NCBI GenBank assembly: GCA_001797905.1 | Contig: MGQS01000101.1 | Span: 4,808-15,354, forward strand | Origin: Deltaproteobacteria bacterium RBG_16_54_11 | GTDB lineage: Bacteria > Desulfobacterota > B13-G15 > RBG-16-54-18 | DNA: 10,547 bases | Direction: 5' to 3' | Part shown: positions 1 through 6,335 of the stretch, piece by piece | Layout: each line of letters opens with the position of its first letter | Numbering within the stretch: the first letter of the stretch is position 1 | Notes under the pieces: generated by a model | Database searches by the model: none | What the model saw: only the letters and a program-made list of their open reading frames with translations | Told to the model about the DNA's origin: nothing | Made by a program: the position numbers and the translations under genes

Positions 1-1700
1 GAGGAGGGCCGACCAGCTTTCTCCCGTCCCCCGGGAAACGGAGATGAGTGCGGAAAGAGGCGCAGGCCCATTACCTTCTGATGCAAGGACAGGAGGATCC
101 TTATCTGGTCCCTGCGCGAGTACCGGATGATATAGCGGTTCCACTTGAGCTTGAGAAAGTCATAATATCGATAGAACGTAGACATCACGGGGACAAGGGT
201 CTGTGTTTCAGCCGGAGGTGTGGGGTCAAAGGGGACCCAACCCTTATCCGGCAGATAGGCCTCTATCCAGGTATGGGCATCCCGTTGACGCACCATGAAG
301 TATCGACCCAGGGAGTTCCACTCACCCGGGAGAAAACCACCGACCAGACGGGTGGGTACCCCTGCCTCACGCAGCAGCACGGCAGCAGCCGTGGCGAAGT
401 GTTCACAGTAACCCTCTCGCGAGTGGAGCAGGAAGTCCTCCAGCGGGAGGAAACGCTTATCCCGCTTTGGGTTGAGGGAATAGGTGAAATTGCCCCGGAG
501 ATAGGCGAGCACACGGTCGATCTTTTCCTTGGGTGATCTTGCCTTAGCGACGATCTCCCGGGCCAACGATGCAACCGCTTTCTTCTGTTCAGGTAATTGG
601 AGGTATATCTCTGCCGGCTTCTCGATAGATTCCTGATACCTTTGTTTGCTTGGTTCCGGGGCTGAGTAGACCTCATAGTTGTATCGTTCCTGCGGCGGCG
701 ATGGGAGATGGATGCCGCCGCCTTCATCGACGAGCAGATGGGGGAAGTTACCCCGGATCTCGAGGGCAGGGTGGAGGCAGAAGAGGATATCGGTGCCCAA
801 GGGTTCGAGCATGATTATCTGATAGAGAGCTTTTGTATTCCCCGACCCGCGATGGAGATTGACTCCTCCTTTCCACCGCGGGATCTTCTCCGCAGTAGTT
901 TCCTTGCCCCAGGTCTGACCATCCCATCGGGCGAAGCTCATTCCCCGCCAATACAGGGGAAGGGGGGGGCGCTCGCTCAGTTGCGGGAGCTCGACCCTCA
1001 TCACCACGCGATTATCCAATCTGACGGGACCGACATTGCCCAAGTCCACAACGTCGGAGAAGCCCGATGAGGTTGCTCCCCATCGCTCTCTGCCGCTGAC
1101 ACTGAGGGTGATCCTGGGGAGGGTGAAAAAGATGAGGATGGTGATGATGAAGGAGCACAAGGCAACGCCGGTGATGCCCATAAACAGGGAGGGCGCGGTC
1201 AGGGAGCGGGGAGGATGGTGCAAGTCCGGCTGTTGCTCCCTGGCCCTCTTCAGCTGCAGCAGGAAGAGAAACCAGATGCCGAAGAGGAGCAGCAGGAAGA
1301 GGAAGAAGAGATAGTAGAGCTGGGAGGTCAGTCCCGCGGCAGCCAGCACCGTGAGAAGGCTCAGGCCGGCCAGCTGGAAGTAGTCCTTGGCCTTTTCGAG
1401 GTGAAAGAGCTTGATTGCCTGTACCACAATGAGGAACTGGGTGAAGGCGATGAGAAAGGGGGTTTGGAGGACGAAAAATAAAAAAAGGGCGTAGCCGAAA
1501 GAGAGGATGACGATGCTGTTAAAGAAATATCTCCCCTGCTCCGGCTTTCTGAAGATGCTCACGGGATGGGCCGCGAGGGCGAGAAGCCAGAGGGGCGCCG
1601 GGATCTCATTGGTGAGGATGACGCAGGTAAGCCCGCACAGGACCAGGGCGTGGGCGGTGATCAACAGCAGGAGGTCAATTCTCTTCTCGCCGCTGACCAT
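1..1700 (-). CDS. TgpA-like membrane transglutaminase (DUF3488 + transglutaminase core), C-terminus cut by window edge
   Basis: The reading frame is open from the ATG at 1700 to the left edge (566 codons), so the gene is 3'-partial. Residues about 10-195 contain roughly six hydrophobic segments. They are followed by the TgpA-type periplasmic stretch with GFSDVVDLGNVGPVRL (near 213-228) and YWRGMSFARWDGQTW. A transglutaminase core follows with an intact triad: Cys432 in GYCEHFA, His476 in DAHTW and Asp492 in PFDPTP. In the family the catalytic domain faces the periplasm and a last membrane helix follows it; that part should lie beyond position 1. The ATG lies 3 bases after the DUF58 stop, so the two are surely co-transcribed. 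The substrate is unknown; roles in envelope or peptidoglycan metabolism are reported for relatives. The family call is very secure. Confidence 0.93.
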   Translation of the reverse strand, partial: MVSGEKRIDLLLLITAHALVLCGLTCVILTNEIPAPLWLLALAAHPVSIFRKPEQGRYFFNSIVILSFGYALFLFFVLQTPFLIAFTQFLIVVQAIKLFHLEKAKDYFQLAGLSLLTVLAAAGLTSQLYYLFFLFLLLLFGIWFLFLLQLKRAREQQPDLHHPPRSLTAPSLFMGITGVALCSFIITILIFFTLPRITLSVSGRERWGATSSGFSDVVDLGNVGPVRLDNRVVMRVELPQLSERPPLPLYWRGMSFARWDGQTWGKETTAEKIPRWKGGVNLHRGSGNTKALYQIIMLEPLGTDILFCLHPALEIRGNFPHLLVDEGGGIHLPSPPQERYNYEVYSAPEPSKQRYQESIEKPAEIYLQLPEQKKAVASLAREIVAKARSPKEKIDRVLAYLRGNFTYSLNPKRDKRFLPLEDFLLHSREGYCEHFATAAAVLLREAGVPTRLVGGFLPGEWNSLGRYFMVRQRDAHTWIEAYLPDKGWVPFDPTPPAETQTLVPVMSTFYRYYDFLKLKWNRYIIRYSRRDQIRILLSLHQKVMGLRLFPHSSPFPGGREKAGRPS

Positions 1701-1703
1701 CTT

Positions 1704-2717
1704 TTACCTTTCTGCCCCCACGACTATCGCGAGGGCGTCTGCCGGCAAGGGTGCCGCCTGTTGTTGTTCTCCTTGCCGGGGTTCTATCAAGGCCAAGGCC
1801 CTGAGCATGCGGTGCAGATGGGCGTCACCTCCTTGGGCCGGGATAACCTCTGCTCCCAAAGAGAGCCCAACCAGGAAGTCCTGTTTTAGTAAGAGATGAT
1901 ATGCCAGAGAGGCTGCCTTGGAGACGCCTTGCTCAAACAGGGCCAGGTCCGCAGCGGTTGCTTCCTTTGGCACGGACGTGTCAAGCACAATATGTACCTT
2001 CTTTGTCCCCGGCCGCTCATATTCCTTGACCATTGTCTGGGCGCGTTTGGCCGTGCTGCGCCAATGGATGTCCCGCGAGGTGTCGCCGGGGAGATATTCC
2101 CGGACGGCAAAGATGTCCTCGCCTCTTCCTTTTTGCGGCCTGGACCTCGATCTCTCATCCCCGTGCGCTTGCTCCGGCAGGAACTCCTCCCGGGGCAGCA
2201 ATTGCGGGTAGGCCAAGACCTCACGGGTTTCCTTCGTTCTCGTGCCCTTGATAAAGAACCCAAAAGGAAAGCGGGTGAGGAGATGGGGTTCCTGCAGCCT
2301 ATGAACGCCGCGGCGAGGAAATGAGAGGCGATAGACCTGGGTCTGGGTCTTTCGGGGGCCGACACGAAAGAGATAGGCCAACCCCCCTTTGTTTTCTCCA
2401 TCCACCTCTTCCTCCAGCTCCAGCGAGAAAGAGGGGAGGTATCTCTTGTTGTTGGTGACCTGCAAGAGGATGCTGCAGGGGGTGCTGGCAAAGATATAGG
2501 GGGGGAGGGTGCGTTTGACGGTGAGCCCCTTTATCCCCCATTCCGAGAGGAAGCCGGAGGCGATGATCAGGCTCAAGAGCATCGCCAAGACGAGATACAA
2601 CAGGTTGTTGCCGGTGTTGACCGCGGCAAAACCGACGGCGAGAGAGATGATGATGAACTTTCGCCCCTCGGGTGTAAACCGGAGAAAGCGGTTGACGATG
2701 GAGATTTGCAGGGCCAT
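1704..2717 (-). CDS. DUF58 domain membrane protein of a MoxR-associated operon
   Basis: 337 residues. Two hydrophobic segments at about 21-57 anchor the N-terminus. The DUF58 signature follows at about 199-225, including VREYLPGDTSRDIHWRSTAK, and then a von Willebrand A-like strand VHIVLDTS (241-248). DUF58 proteins are typically encoded between a MoxR ATPase and a TgpA-type transglutaminase, exactly as here, and are thought to be partners or clients of the ATPase at the membrane. The gene starts 13 bases after the MoxR stop and ends 3 bases before the next ATG. No strong Shine-Dalgarno sequence is visible before this ATG, which suggests translation is coupled to the upstream gene. The biochemical function of the family is not established. 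Confidence 0.92.
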   Translation of the reverse strand: MALQISIVNRFLRFTPEGRKFIIISLAVGFAAVNTGNNLLYLVLAMLLSLIIASGFLSEWGIKGLTVKRTLPPYIFASTPCSILLQVTNNKRYLPSFSLELEEEVDGENKGGLAYLFRVGPRKTQTQVYRLSFPRRGVHRLQEPHLLTRFPFGFFIKGTRTKETREVLAYPQLLPREEFLPEQAHGDERSRSRPQKGRGEDIFAVREYLPGDTSRDIHWRSTAKRAQTMVKEYERPGTKKVHIVLDTSVPKEATAADLALFEQGVSKAASLAYHLLLKQDFLVGLSLGAEVIPAQGGDAHLHRMLRALALIEPRQGEQQQAAPLPADALAIVVGAER

Positions 2718-2730
2718 GCTTCGATCGGGA

Positions 2731-3708
2731 TTACAGCGGTACGGGTATGCAATCGAGGATCTCCAAGAGGGTCCTCTCTGCCTCCTCGTGGTATCCGTCT
2801 ATCCCATAGCCTGATGCCGGGATGATCCTGTGGGCGAGGATGGGGATCACGAGAGATTTCACGTCGTCGGGTATGCAGTAATCCCTCCCCTCCATGAAGG
2901 CCTTGGCCTTGGCGGCCCGCATGAGAAAGAGGGCCCCCCGGGGGCTGATGCCCAGACGGAGATTGTCGGCGTTCCTGGTGGCTGTTACGATGGCCATGAT
3001 GTAGTTGAGGATCTCCTCTTCTACCCGGATCTCGTCCGCCAGCCGCTGCATATCGATCACCTCTTGGCCAGTCAGCACCGGCTCGAGCTTCTTGACCTCT
3101 TCTTCTATCCTGGGGTGGGTGAGGATCTCCTTTTCCTCGGCAAGCGGGGGGTAGCCCATGTGGGTCCGCATCATGAAGCGATCCAATTGCGACTCAGGCA
3201 GGGGATAGGTGCCTTGATACTCCATGGGGTTTTGGGTGGCTACCACCATAAAGGGTTGGGGCAGGGGGTAGGTCTGGCCGTCCACCGAGACCTGAAACTC
3301 GTTCATCGCCTCGAGCAGGGAGCTTTGGGTCTTGGGCGAGGTGCGGTTTATCTCGTCCACCAGGACGATGTTGGTGAAGATGGGACCGGGCTTGAATTCA
3401 AAGGCGCCGGTATGGGGGTTGTAGATAGGTACCCCCAGAATATCGGAGGGGAGGAGGTCGCTGGTGAACTGGATCCGCTGAAAGGCGGAATGGATGGACA
3501 TGGCCAGGCCCTGGGCCAGGATCGTCTTGCCTACGCCCGGGGCATCCTCGATCAGGAGGTGCCCCCTGGCCAGCAAGGTGATGATGGCAAGGGAGATGAC
3601 CTCGGGCTTGCCCTTTATCACTCGGCCGATATTTTGATGCAGGGCAGCGATCTTTTGGCGGACCTTATCCAATCCCTTTTCTTTTTTCTTGATGCTGGAG
3701 ACGGCCAT
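2731..3708 (-). CDS. MoxR-family AAA+ ATPase
   Basis: 325 residues, normal length for MoxR ATPases. Walker A is DAPGVGKT (55-62) and Walker B is IVLVDE (114-119). Asn160 in ATQNP is the sensor-1 position, and ESQLDRF with Arg177 is the arginine-finger region. A sensor-2-like GISPRGALFL follows in the lid domain. MoxR proteins are chaperone-like ATPases that help activate or assemble surface or metalloprotein complexes, often with DUF58 and vWA partners. This is the first gene of the operon. The ATG at 3708 has a good ribosome binding site (GAGGGG, 4 bases upstream), and an AT-rich promoter candidate precedes it. All catalytic motifs appear intact. Confidence 0.95.
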   Translation of the reverse strand: MAVSSIKKKEKGLDKVRQKIAALHQNIGRVIKGKPEVISLAIITLLARGHLLIEDAPGVGKTILAQGLAMSIHSAFQRIQFTSDLLPSDILGVPIYNPHTGAFEFKPGPIFTNIVLVDEINRTSPKTQSSLLEAMNEFQVSVDGQTYPLPQPFMVVATQNPMEYQGTYPLPESQLDRFMMRTHMGYPPLAEEKEILTHPRIEEEVKKLEPVLTGQEVIDMQRLADEIRVEEEILNYIMAIVTATRNADNLRLGISPRGALFLMRAAKAKAFMEGRDYCIPDDVKSLVIPILAHRIIPASGYGIDGYHEEAERTLLEILDCIPVPL

Positions 3709-3721
3709 AGAACCCCTCTTT

Positions 3722-3750
3722 ATCCTATAATTTTACATTAATTTTACCAA
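3722..3750 (-). promoter_or_regulatory. Candidate sigma70-like promoter of the MoxR operon
   Basis: On the minus strand a -35-like TTGGTA (3745-3750) is followed after 17 bases by a -10-like TAGGAT (3722-3727), each matching 4 of 6 consensus bases. It sits 14 bases upstream of the MoxR ATG in a very AT-rich patch. Overlapping alternatives such as TAAAAT exist, so the exact boxes are uncertain. Confidence 0.35.
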
Positions 3751-3938
3751 AAAAAAGATGGGGCAGCAAGGGAAAAGCCGGATTCATCTCTTTAACTTCC
3801 CGACTGGGGCTAGGATAGTTGGAATCGGTCTCCCAGGCAGATTGGACAAATAGAGGTTGCAAAGGAATTTGCATGAACATGACGAAGGCACGCGAAAAGA
3901 AGTGCGAGCATTGTAAGGCAAATTTTTTTCGCTTGCTG

Positions 3939-4226
3939 TTAGCGGTTGTTCTTTACGGACAGTTCTTTCTTACATCCAGCGAAGGCTGCTTCTTCGATAT
4001 CCAAGCGTTCCCGAATAATGCGCTTAATCCATTCTTCAAGGCTTGCCTCACGATGTAAACGGGCGAAAAACGCTGCCCTGGAGGCAAGTATAGCAGGAAG
4101 AGACAAAGATGTAGCTCTTTGTTTCATGACCTTTACCGGATCTTCCCAGGCATCATTATTGTCTACCTGAGAAATTACTATTTGATCAATTTCTTCCTCA
4201 GAGAATTTCTTACGTTTTGTTCTCAT
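3939..4226 (-). CDS. BrnA-position antitoxin of the BrnT-like pair
   Basis: 95 residues from the ATG at 4226, which overlaps the toxin stop as ATGA; this coupling and the upstream AGGGTGGGAG decide my start. A GTG at 4235 would add three residues. The N-terminus is charged (KRKKFSEEEID), the middle contains LPAILASRAAFFARLHRE, and the following segment LEEWIKRIIRERL is a strongly amphipathic helix. I recognise this arrangement as the small protein encoded after BrnT/DUF497-type toxins. By analogy with BrnTA it would bind the toxin and repress the shared promoter. The sequence is not classical BrnA, so the antitoxin role is inferred mainly from order and coupling. Confidence 0.6.
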   Translation of the reverse strand: MRTKRKKFSEEEIDQIVISQVDNNDAWEDPVKVMKQRATSLSLPAILASRAAFFARLHREASLEEWIKRIIRERLDIEEAAFAGCKKELSVKNNR

Positions 4227-4474
4227 ATCTCCCACCCTGTGATTATGCGGACAACTCTGTCCGGTTTGAGTTGAAAAATAATTTTTAGAGTTCGTCCTCC
4301 AATGGTTTTACCAATAAGCTGGTAACGGTCTCTGTAAGATTTATTGCGCCTCACTTCAAAATTGGAAAAGAAGCACTCGATCGCCTCTTCAAACGTGACT
4401 TTATGAACACCCAATTTATCATGTTCAAAGTCATACTCAAAATCAGCTGCTTCGAAACGATTCCAGTCGACCAT
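4223..4474 (-). CDS. BrnT-family (DUF497) ribonuclease toxin
   Basis: 83 residues, close to the usual 85-95 for BrnT. Family features are visible in order: an N-terminal FEYDFEHDKLGVHKVTFEEA, then a short loop, the central strand RYQLIGKTIGGRTLKIIF, and a final VRIITGWE. BrnT has a RelE-like fold and cleaves RNA; the toxin gene precedes the antitoxin, as here. No deletion is apparent, so this may be the only intact toxin in the TA cluster. The ATG at 4474 lacks a Shine-Dalgarno sequence, but a near-consensus promoter ends 6 bases before it, which suggests a leaderless transcript. Toxic activity cannot be judged from sequence. Confidence 0.78.
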   Translation of the reverse strand: MVDWNRFEAADFEYDFEHDKLGVHKVTFEEAIECFFSNFEVRRNKSYRDRYQLIGKTIGGRTLKIIFQLKPDRVVRIITGWEI

Positions 4475-4480
4475 TTATCT

Positions 4481-4508
4481 ATTATATTCAGATCTGTAGA
4501 TTTTTCAA
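4481..4508 (-). promoter_or_regulatory. Strong sigma70-like promoter for the BrnT pair, with palindrome in the spacer
   Basis: The minus strand shows TTGAAA (4503-4508), a 16-base spacer and a perfect TATAAT (4481-4486). The -10 box ends only 6 bases before the toxin ATG, so the start of transcription should fall at or next to the initiation codon. The spacer contains the perfect 8-bp palindrome CAGATCTG, a plausible operator half or core for autoregulation by the antitoxin. Confidence 0.65.
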
Positions 4509-4527
4509 TATTCGTAAAGAATTGCCC

Positions 4528-4593
4528 CTAGGGCTCAAGCGTTTGGGTAGAAAGGGACATTGTTTGTCGCTCAATATACAGTTCATAAGGCAT
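4528..4593 (-). pseudogene. Possible RelE-type toxin remnant after the Phd antitoxin
   Basis: A 21-codon frame starts with an ATG that overlaps the last codons of the Phd antitoxin, exactly where its partner toxin should begin. The peptide begins MPYELYIERQ, which resembles the first strand of RelE/ParE-type toxins, and then loses any resemblance and stops at 4528. I read it as the stub of a deleted toxin gene. Such a short match can arise by chance; the support is its position and its repetition after two other antitoxins here. Confidence 0.35.
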
Positions 4594-4804
4594 TATTGCG
4601 ATCCGCCAGAAAGTCGTCGAATTTCCTGAAACGCAGGCTACCCTTGCGCATTTTTACGAGGTCTGTAAGATCTTCCTTGTCCTCAAGGCGCTCAAGCAAT
4701 TTTTGGTAGTCCTTGATGTCGATTATGACGGCATTTGGTCTGCCGTTTTTCATAATAACCTGTGGTTTGCTCTTTAAAATTTTCGATTTGTTATTCCTGC
4801 TCAT
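4583..4804 (-). CDS. Phd/YefM-family antitoxin lacking an intact toxin
   Basis: 73 residues. The diagnostic stretch is PQVIMKNGRPNAVIIDIKDY (about 14-33), typical of Phd/YefM antitoxins, followed by an acidic helix and the tail RFRKFDDFLADRN that would wrap a RelE-type toxin. The N-terminal DNA-binding part is short compared with many relatives. The ATG at 4804 has a good AAGGAG site and overlaps the stop of the preceding toxin stub as ATGA. No complete toxin follows; only a possible ten-residue stub does. It may neutralise a toxin encoded elsewhere, or be a relic. Confidence 0.82.
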   Translation of the reverse strand: MSRNNKSKILKSKPQVIMKNGRPNAVIIDIKDYQKLLERLEDKEDLTDLVKMRKGSLRFRKFDDFLADRNNAL

Positions 4805-4911
4805 CTGTTTCTCCTTAAAACATGGGCGGCTCTATTTAGTCTCTGCTTGGTATCTTTATCTTGCCTTTTGTAATACTTTTCAGCTTCATGAGAGATAAGA
4901 ACTTCATACAT
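4801..4911 (-). pseudogene. Truncated RelE-family toxin (N-terminal 36 residues)
   Basis: Starting at the ATG at 4911, which overlaps the preceding antitoxin by 8 bases, the frame encodes MYEVLISHEAEKYYKRQDKD and then TKQRLNRAAHVL. This matches the first strand and helices of RelE toxins (usually 80-95 residues). It then stops at the TGA at 4801-4803, which overlaps the Phd ATG. The remaining RelE strands with the catalytic Arg and Tyr/His positions are absent. The break lies at the Phd leader (ATGTTTTAAGGAG), so the Phd gene with its ribosome binding site has apparently replaced the rest of the toxin. It is unlikely to be an active nuclease. Confidence 0.65.
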
Positions 4912-5203
4912 TCTCTTTAACCTCAGACCATCTTTTAAACCGTCCTGCCTTGAAATCTTCATCGCCTCTCATGATGCTGTTCAAAAAATCCTCTCTCTGC
5001 CGATTAACATAGTCTTGTGCATCTTCCTTTCCCCATAATCCTTTTCCAAGCCCATACAGCTTGCGCCAGTCAAGCCCTTTTTTTGTAGCAAGTCCGGTCT
5101 TCCTGAGCCGTTGAGCAAGTTTTTCAACTAACTTTAACTGTTCGCGGGGTGTTAGGCCCTCAATAACCTTTTCTATTTTCTCTAAATGCGCCTGCTTTCT
5201 CAT
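4904..5203 (-). CDS. RelE-associated antitoxin-like protein
   Basis: 99 residues from the ATG at 5203, chosen because GAAGG lies 7 bases upstream; an in-frame GTG at 5251 would add 16 residues that look like a toxin stub. The N-terminal half (LEKIEKVIEGLTPREQLKLV) is a charged helical region. The middle has WRKLYGLGKGLWGKEDAQDY, and the tail DEDFKAGRFKRWSEVKE resembles the C-terminal toxin-binding segment of antitoxins that pair with RelE. The partner frame, starting with an 8-base overlap, is a truncated RelE. I cannot name the family exactly; the antitoxin assignment rests on the tail motif and the gene order. Confidence 0.62.
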   Translation of the reverse strand: MRKQAHLEKIEKVIEGLTPREQLKLVEKLAQRLRKTGLATKKGLDWRKLYGLGKGLWGKEDAQDYVNRQREDFLNSIMRGDEDFKAGRFKRWSEVKENV

Positions 5204-5251
5204 CTTGCAGCCTTCTTTCTCGTGGTATGTGATTTCAAATTTTAAAATCAC
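5204..5251 (-). pseudogene. Possible RelE toxin stub fused in frame to the next antitoxin
   Basis: A GTG at 5251 overlaps the TGA of the ribbon-helix-helix antitoxin (GTGA) and begins MILKFEITYHEKEGCK, whose first ten residues resemble the N-terminal strand of RelE toxins. The frame then runs without a stop into the next antitoxin. I interpret it as what remains of the toxin partner. It is too short for certainty. Confidence 0.35.
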
Positions 5252-5472
5252 CAGATATCAGTATGTTTCAATGCGGTGGCTTTGTTCAGTGATTTATCCC
5301 TTTCCTCGGCAAATGCGGACAAGGCCACGTCCTCCTCAATCTCCAATGCCTCTTTTACAAGATCGCGCACTTTCAGTGACAATGACACCTTATCTCTTTT
5401 CGCGAGCTGCTCAATAGCCGCGTATAAGGGCTCTTCTAAGACGACATTGATCCTTGGGTTTTTTGTCGGCAT
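5248..5472 (-). CDS. Ribbon-helix-helix (CopG-like) antitoxin
   Basis: 74 residues from the ATG at 5472. The N-terminus NPRINVVLEEPLYAAIEQLA followed by KRDKVSLSLKVRDLVKEALE is the strand-helix-helix pattern of ribbon-helix-helix DNA-binding antitoxins, and the acidic tail ending KHTDIW is the usual toxin-binding part. Family members generally begin MPTKNPR, hence this start; an ATG at 5487 would add MRFKP. Neither start has a good Shine-Dalgarno sequence. A perfect palindrome, GGTTTAAACC, lies just before the chosen ATG and may be its own operator. The partner toxin position holds only a short stub. Confidence 0.8.
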   Translation of the reverse strand: MPTKNPRINVVLEEPLYAAIEQLAKRDKVSLSLKVRDLVKEALEIEEDVALSAFAEERDKSLNKATALKHTDIW

Positions 5473-5473
5473 T

Positions 5474-5483
5474 GGTTTAAACC
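5474..5483. promoter_or_regulatory. Palindrome GGTTTAAACC, possible antitoxin operator
   Basis: A perfect 10-bp palindrome sits immediately upstream of the ribbon-helix-helix antitoxin start and downstream of the candidate promoter. Ribbon-helix-helix antitoxins commonly bind short palindromes at their own promoter. The functional role is inferred from position only. Confidence 0.35.
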
Positions 5484-5496
5484 GCATATAATTCTC

Positions 5497-5525
5497 AGTC
5501 TATCATTTTTAACGCACTCAGGCAA
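5497..5525 (-). promoter_or_regulatory. Candidate promoter of the antitoxin string
   Basis: On the minus strand TTGCCT (5520-5525) and TAGACT (5497-5502) are separated by 17 bases and lie between the DinB stop and the ribbon-helix-helix antitoxin. The -10 matches 4 of 6 consensus bases and the -35 only about half, so this is a moderate candidate. Confidence 0.3.
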
Positions 5526-5538
5526 GGGACTCTTAATG

Positions 5539-6057
5539 CTAGAACTTCTCGATCATGCCGGAATAGTCATTATCAACGCCCATCTGGTCGAGTATCACGG
5601 CTATTTGGCCGCGATTATGGGTTTGATGGTTGAACATGTGCAGCAAGACCAGCCACGATGGTTTTTGTATGGTCTTTCCGTCCCAGTTTTTGTATTCCAG
5701 TATTGATGCATACTGCTGCTCGGTGAGCAGCTCACATGCCTGCTGAATGGCTTCATCTACCGCTGTCCTAATCGGCTTCAAGACAGCCAGGCTCGGCCAG
5801 ATGATGTCCTTCCAGCCTTCCATCCGAAAGGTCGGCAGCTTGGCCCTGGTCTGCTCCAGCTCGGGATATTGTTTGAAAAAACGCTTTATTCCAAAGACAT
5901 CGGAGACAAGGATGTGATTGAGAAGGCCGAGGATGGAACCGTAGAATGAACCGACATCCTTGGTAATCTGCTCGGCAGGGAGTTTTTCCAGAACCCCTAT
6001 CATCTCGGCATTGGTTTGGGCGTTATACTTGGAAAGTAATTGAAATAGTTCTTTCAT
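5539..6057 (-). CDS. DinB-family four-helix protein (putative metal-dependent enzyme)
   Basis: 172 residues, the normal DinB length. Candidate metal-binding histidines are His48 (LLNHIL) and the cluster His140, His144 and His147 in LLHMFNHQTHNRGQ, the hallmark C-terminal DinB motif. The family includes thiol-dependent transferases and uncharacterised stress proteins; the substrate here is unknown. The start is well supported by AGGAGGT five bases upstream of the ATG. It follows the NrtS-like gene by 25 bases and so may be the last gene of the RnlA operon. Its link to the RNA-processing genes is unclear, and it could be a bystander. Confidence 0.9.
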   Translation of the reverse strand: MKELFQLLSKYNAQTNAEMIGVLEKLPAEQITKDVGSFYGSILGLLNHILVSDVFGIKRFFKQYPELEQTRAKLPTFRMEGWKDIIWPSLAVLKPIRTAVDEAIQQACELLTEQQYASILEYKNWDGKTIQKPSWLVLLHMFNHQTHNRGQIAVILDQMGVDNDYSGMIEKF

Positions 6058-6082
6058 TGTGACCTCCTGTGGCTGCGTTGTT

Positions 6083-6316
6083 TCACTTGTCGTAAGTATG
6101 TCTCATAGCGTATTTGGCAGCACCGTACGTGGCCACGCAATACGGGACACAGTACGTGATTACGAGCTTGACCCAGTCTACAGGGTGCATATCGCCACGC
6201 AGGAAGATGCGGTCGCCATAATTGATCAGGGCTAGGATTGACCAGACGAACAATGCGACCTTGACCGATGTGGCTGCCGTGCTTCTTTCAGTAACTACCG
6301 CAAAGAATGTCTTCAT
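6083..6316 (-). CDS. nrtS: NrtS-like small membrane protein (nitrate/nitrite transporter family)
   Basis: 77 residues with two hydrophobic segments (about 18-34 and 48-66). The motifs ALINYGDRI and VKLVITYCVPYCVATYGA match the pattern I know for NrtS, a small protein shown in cyanobacteria to support nitrate/nitrite uptake. The ATG at 6316 is preferred because it follows GAGAAG and lies 19 bases after the TPR gene stop; a longer frame to 6451 would overlap the TPR gene extensively. No other nitrate genes are visible, so a nitrate role is uncertain. In this context it could instead be a small membrane component of the upstream system. Confidence 0.65.
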   Translation of the reverse strand: MKTFFAVVTERSTAATSVKVALFVWSILALINYGDRIFLRGDMHPVDWVKLVITYCVPYCVATYGAAKYAMRHTYDK

Positions 6317-6335
6317 TCGACTTCTCTTACCTCGA

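Noticed and set aside
48..1070. Long plus-strand frames (48-536 and 708-1070) and a minus frame 263-727
   Set aside because: They overlap the transglutaminase gene, whose catalytic Cys, His and Asp are all in the other minus frame.
1215..1481. Glu-rich open frame on the plus strand
   Set aside because: The poly-Glu pattern is the complement of Leu/Phe codons (CTC, TTC) in the membrane helices of the TgpA-like gene.
2830..3741. 303-codon open frame on the plus strand
   Set aside because: It is exactly antisense to the MoxR ATPase, which has all its motifs; the plus-strand product is rich in Gly/His/Asp with no recognisable domain.
3819..4058. 79-codon plus-strand frame
   Set aside because: It runs opposite the end of the BrnA-position antitoxin gene and into non-coding DNA; it has no family resemblance.
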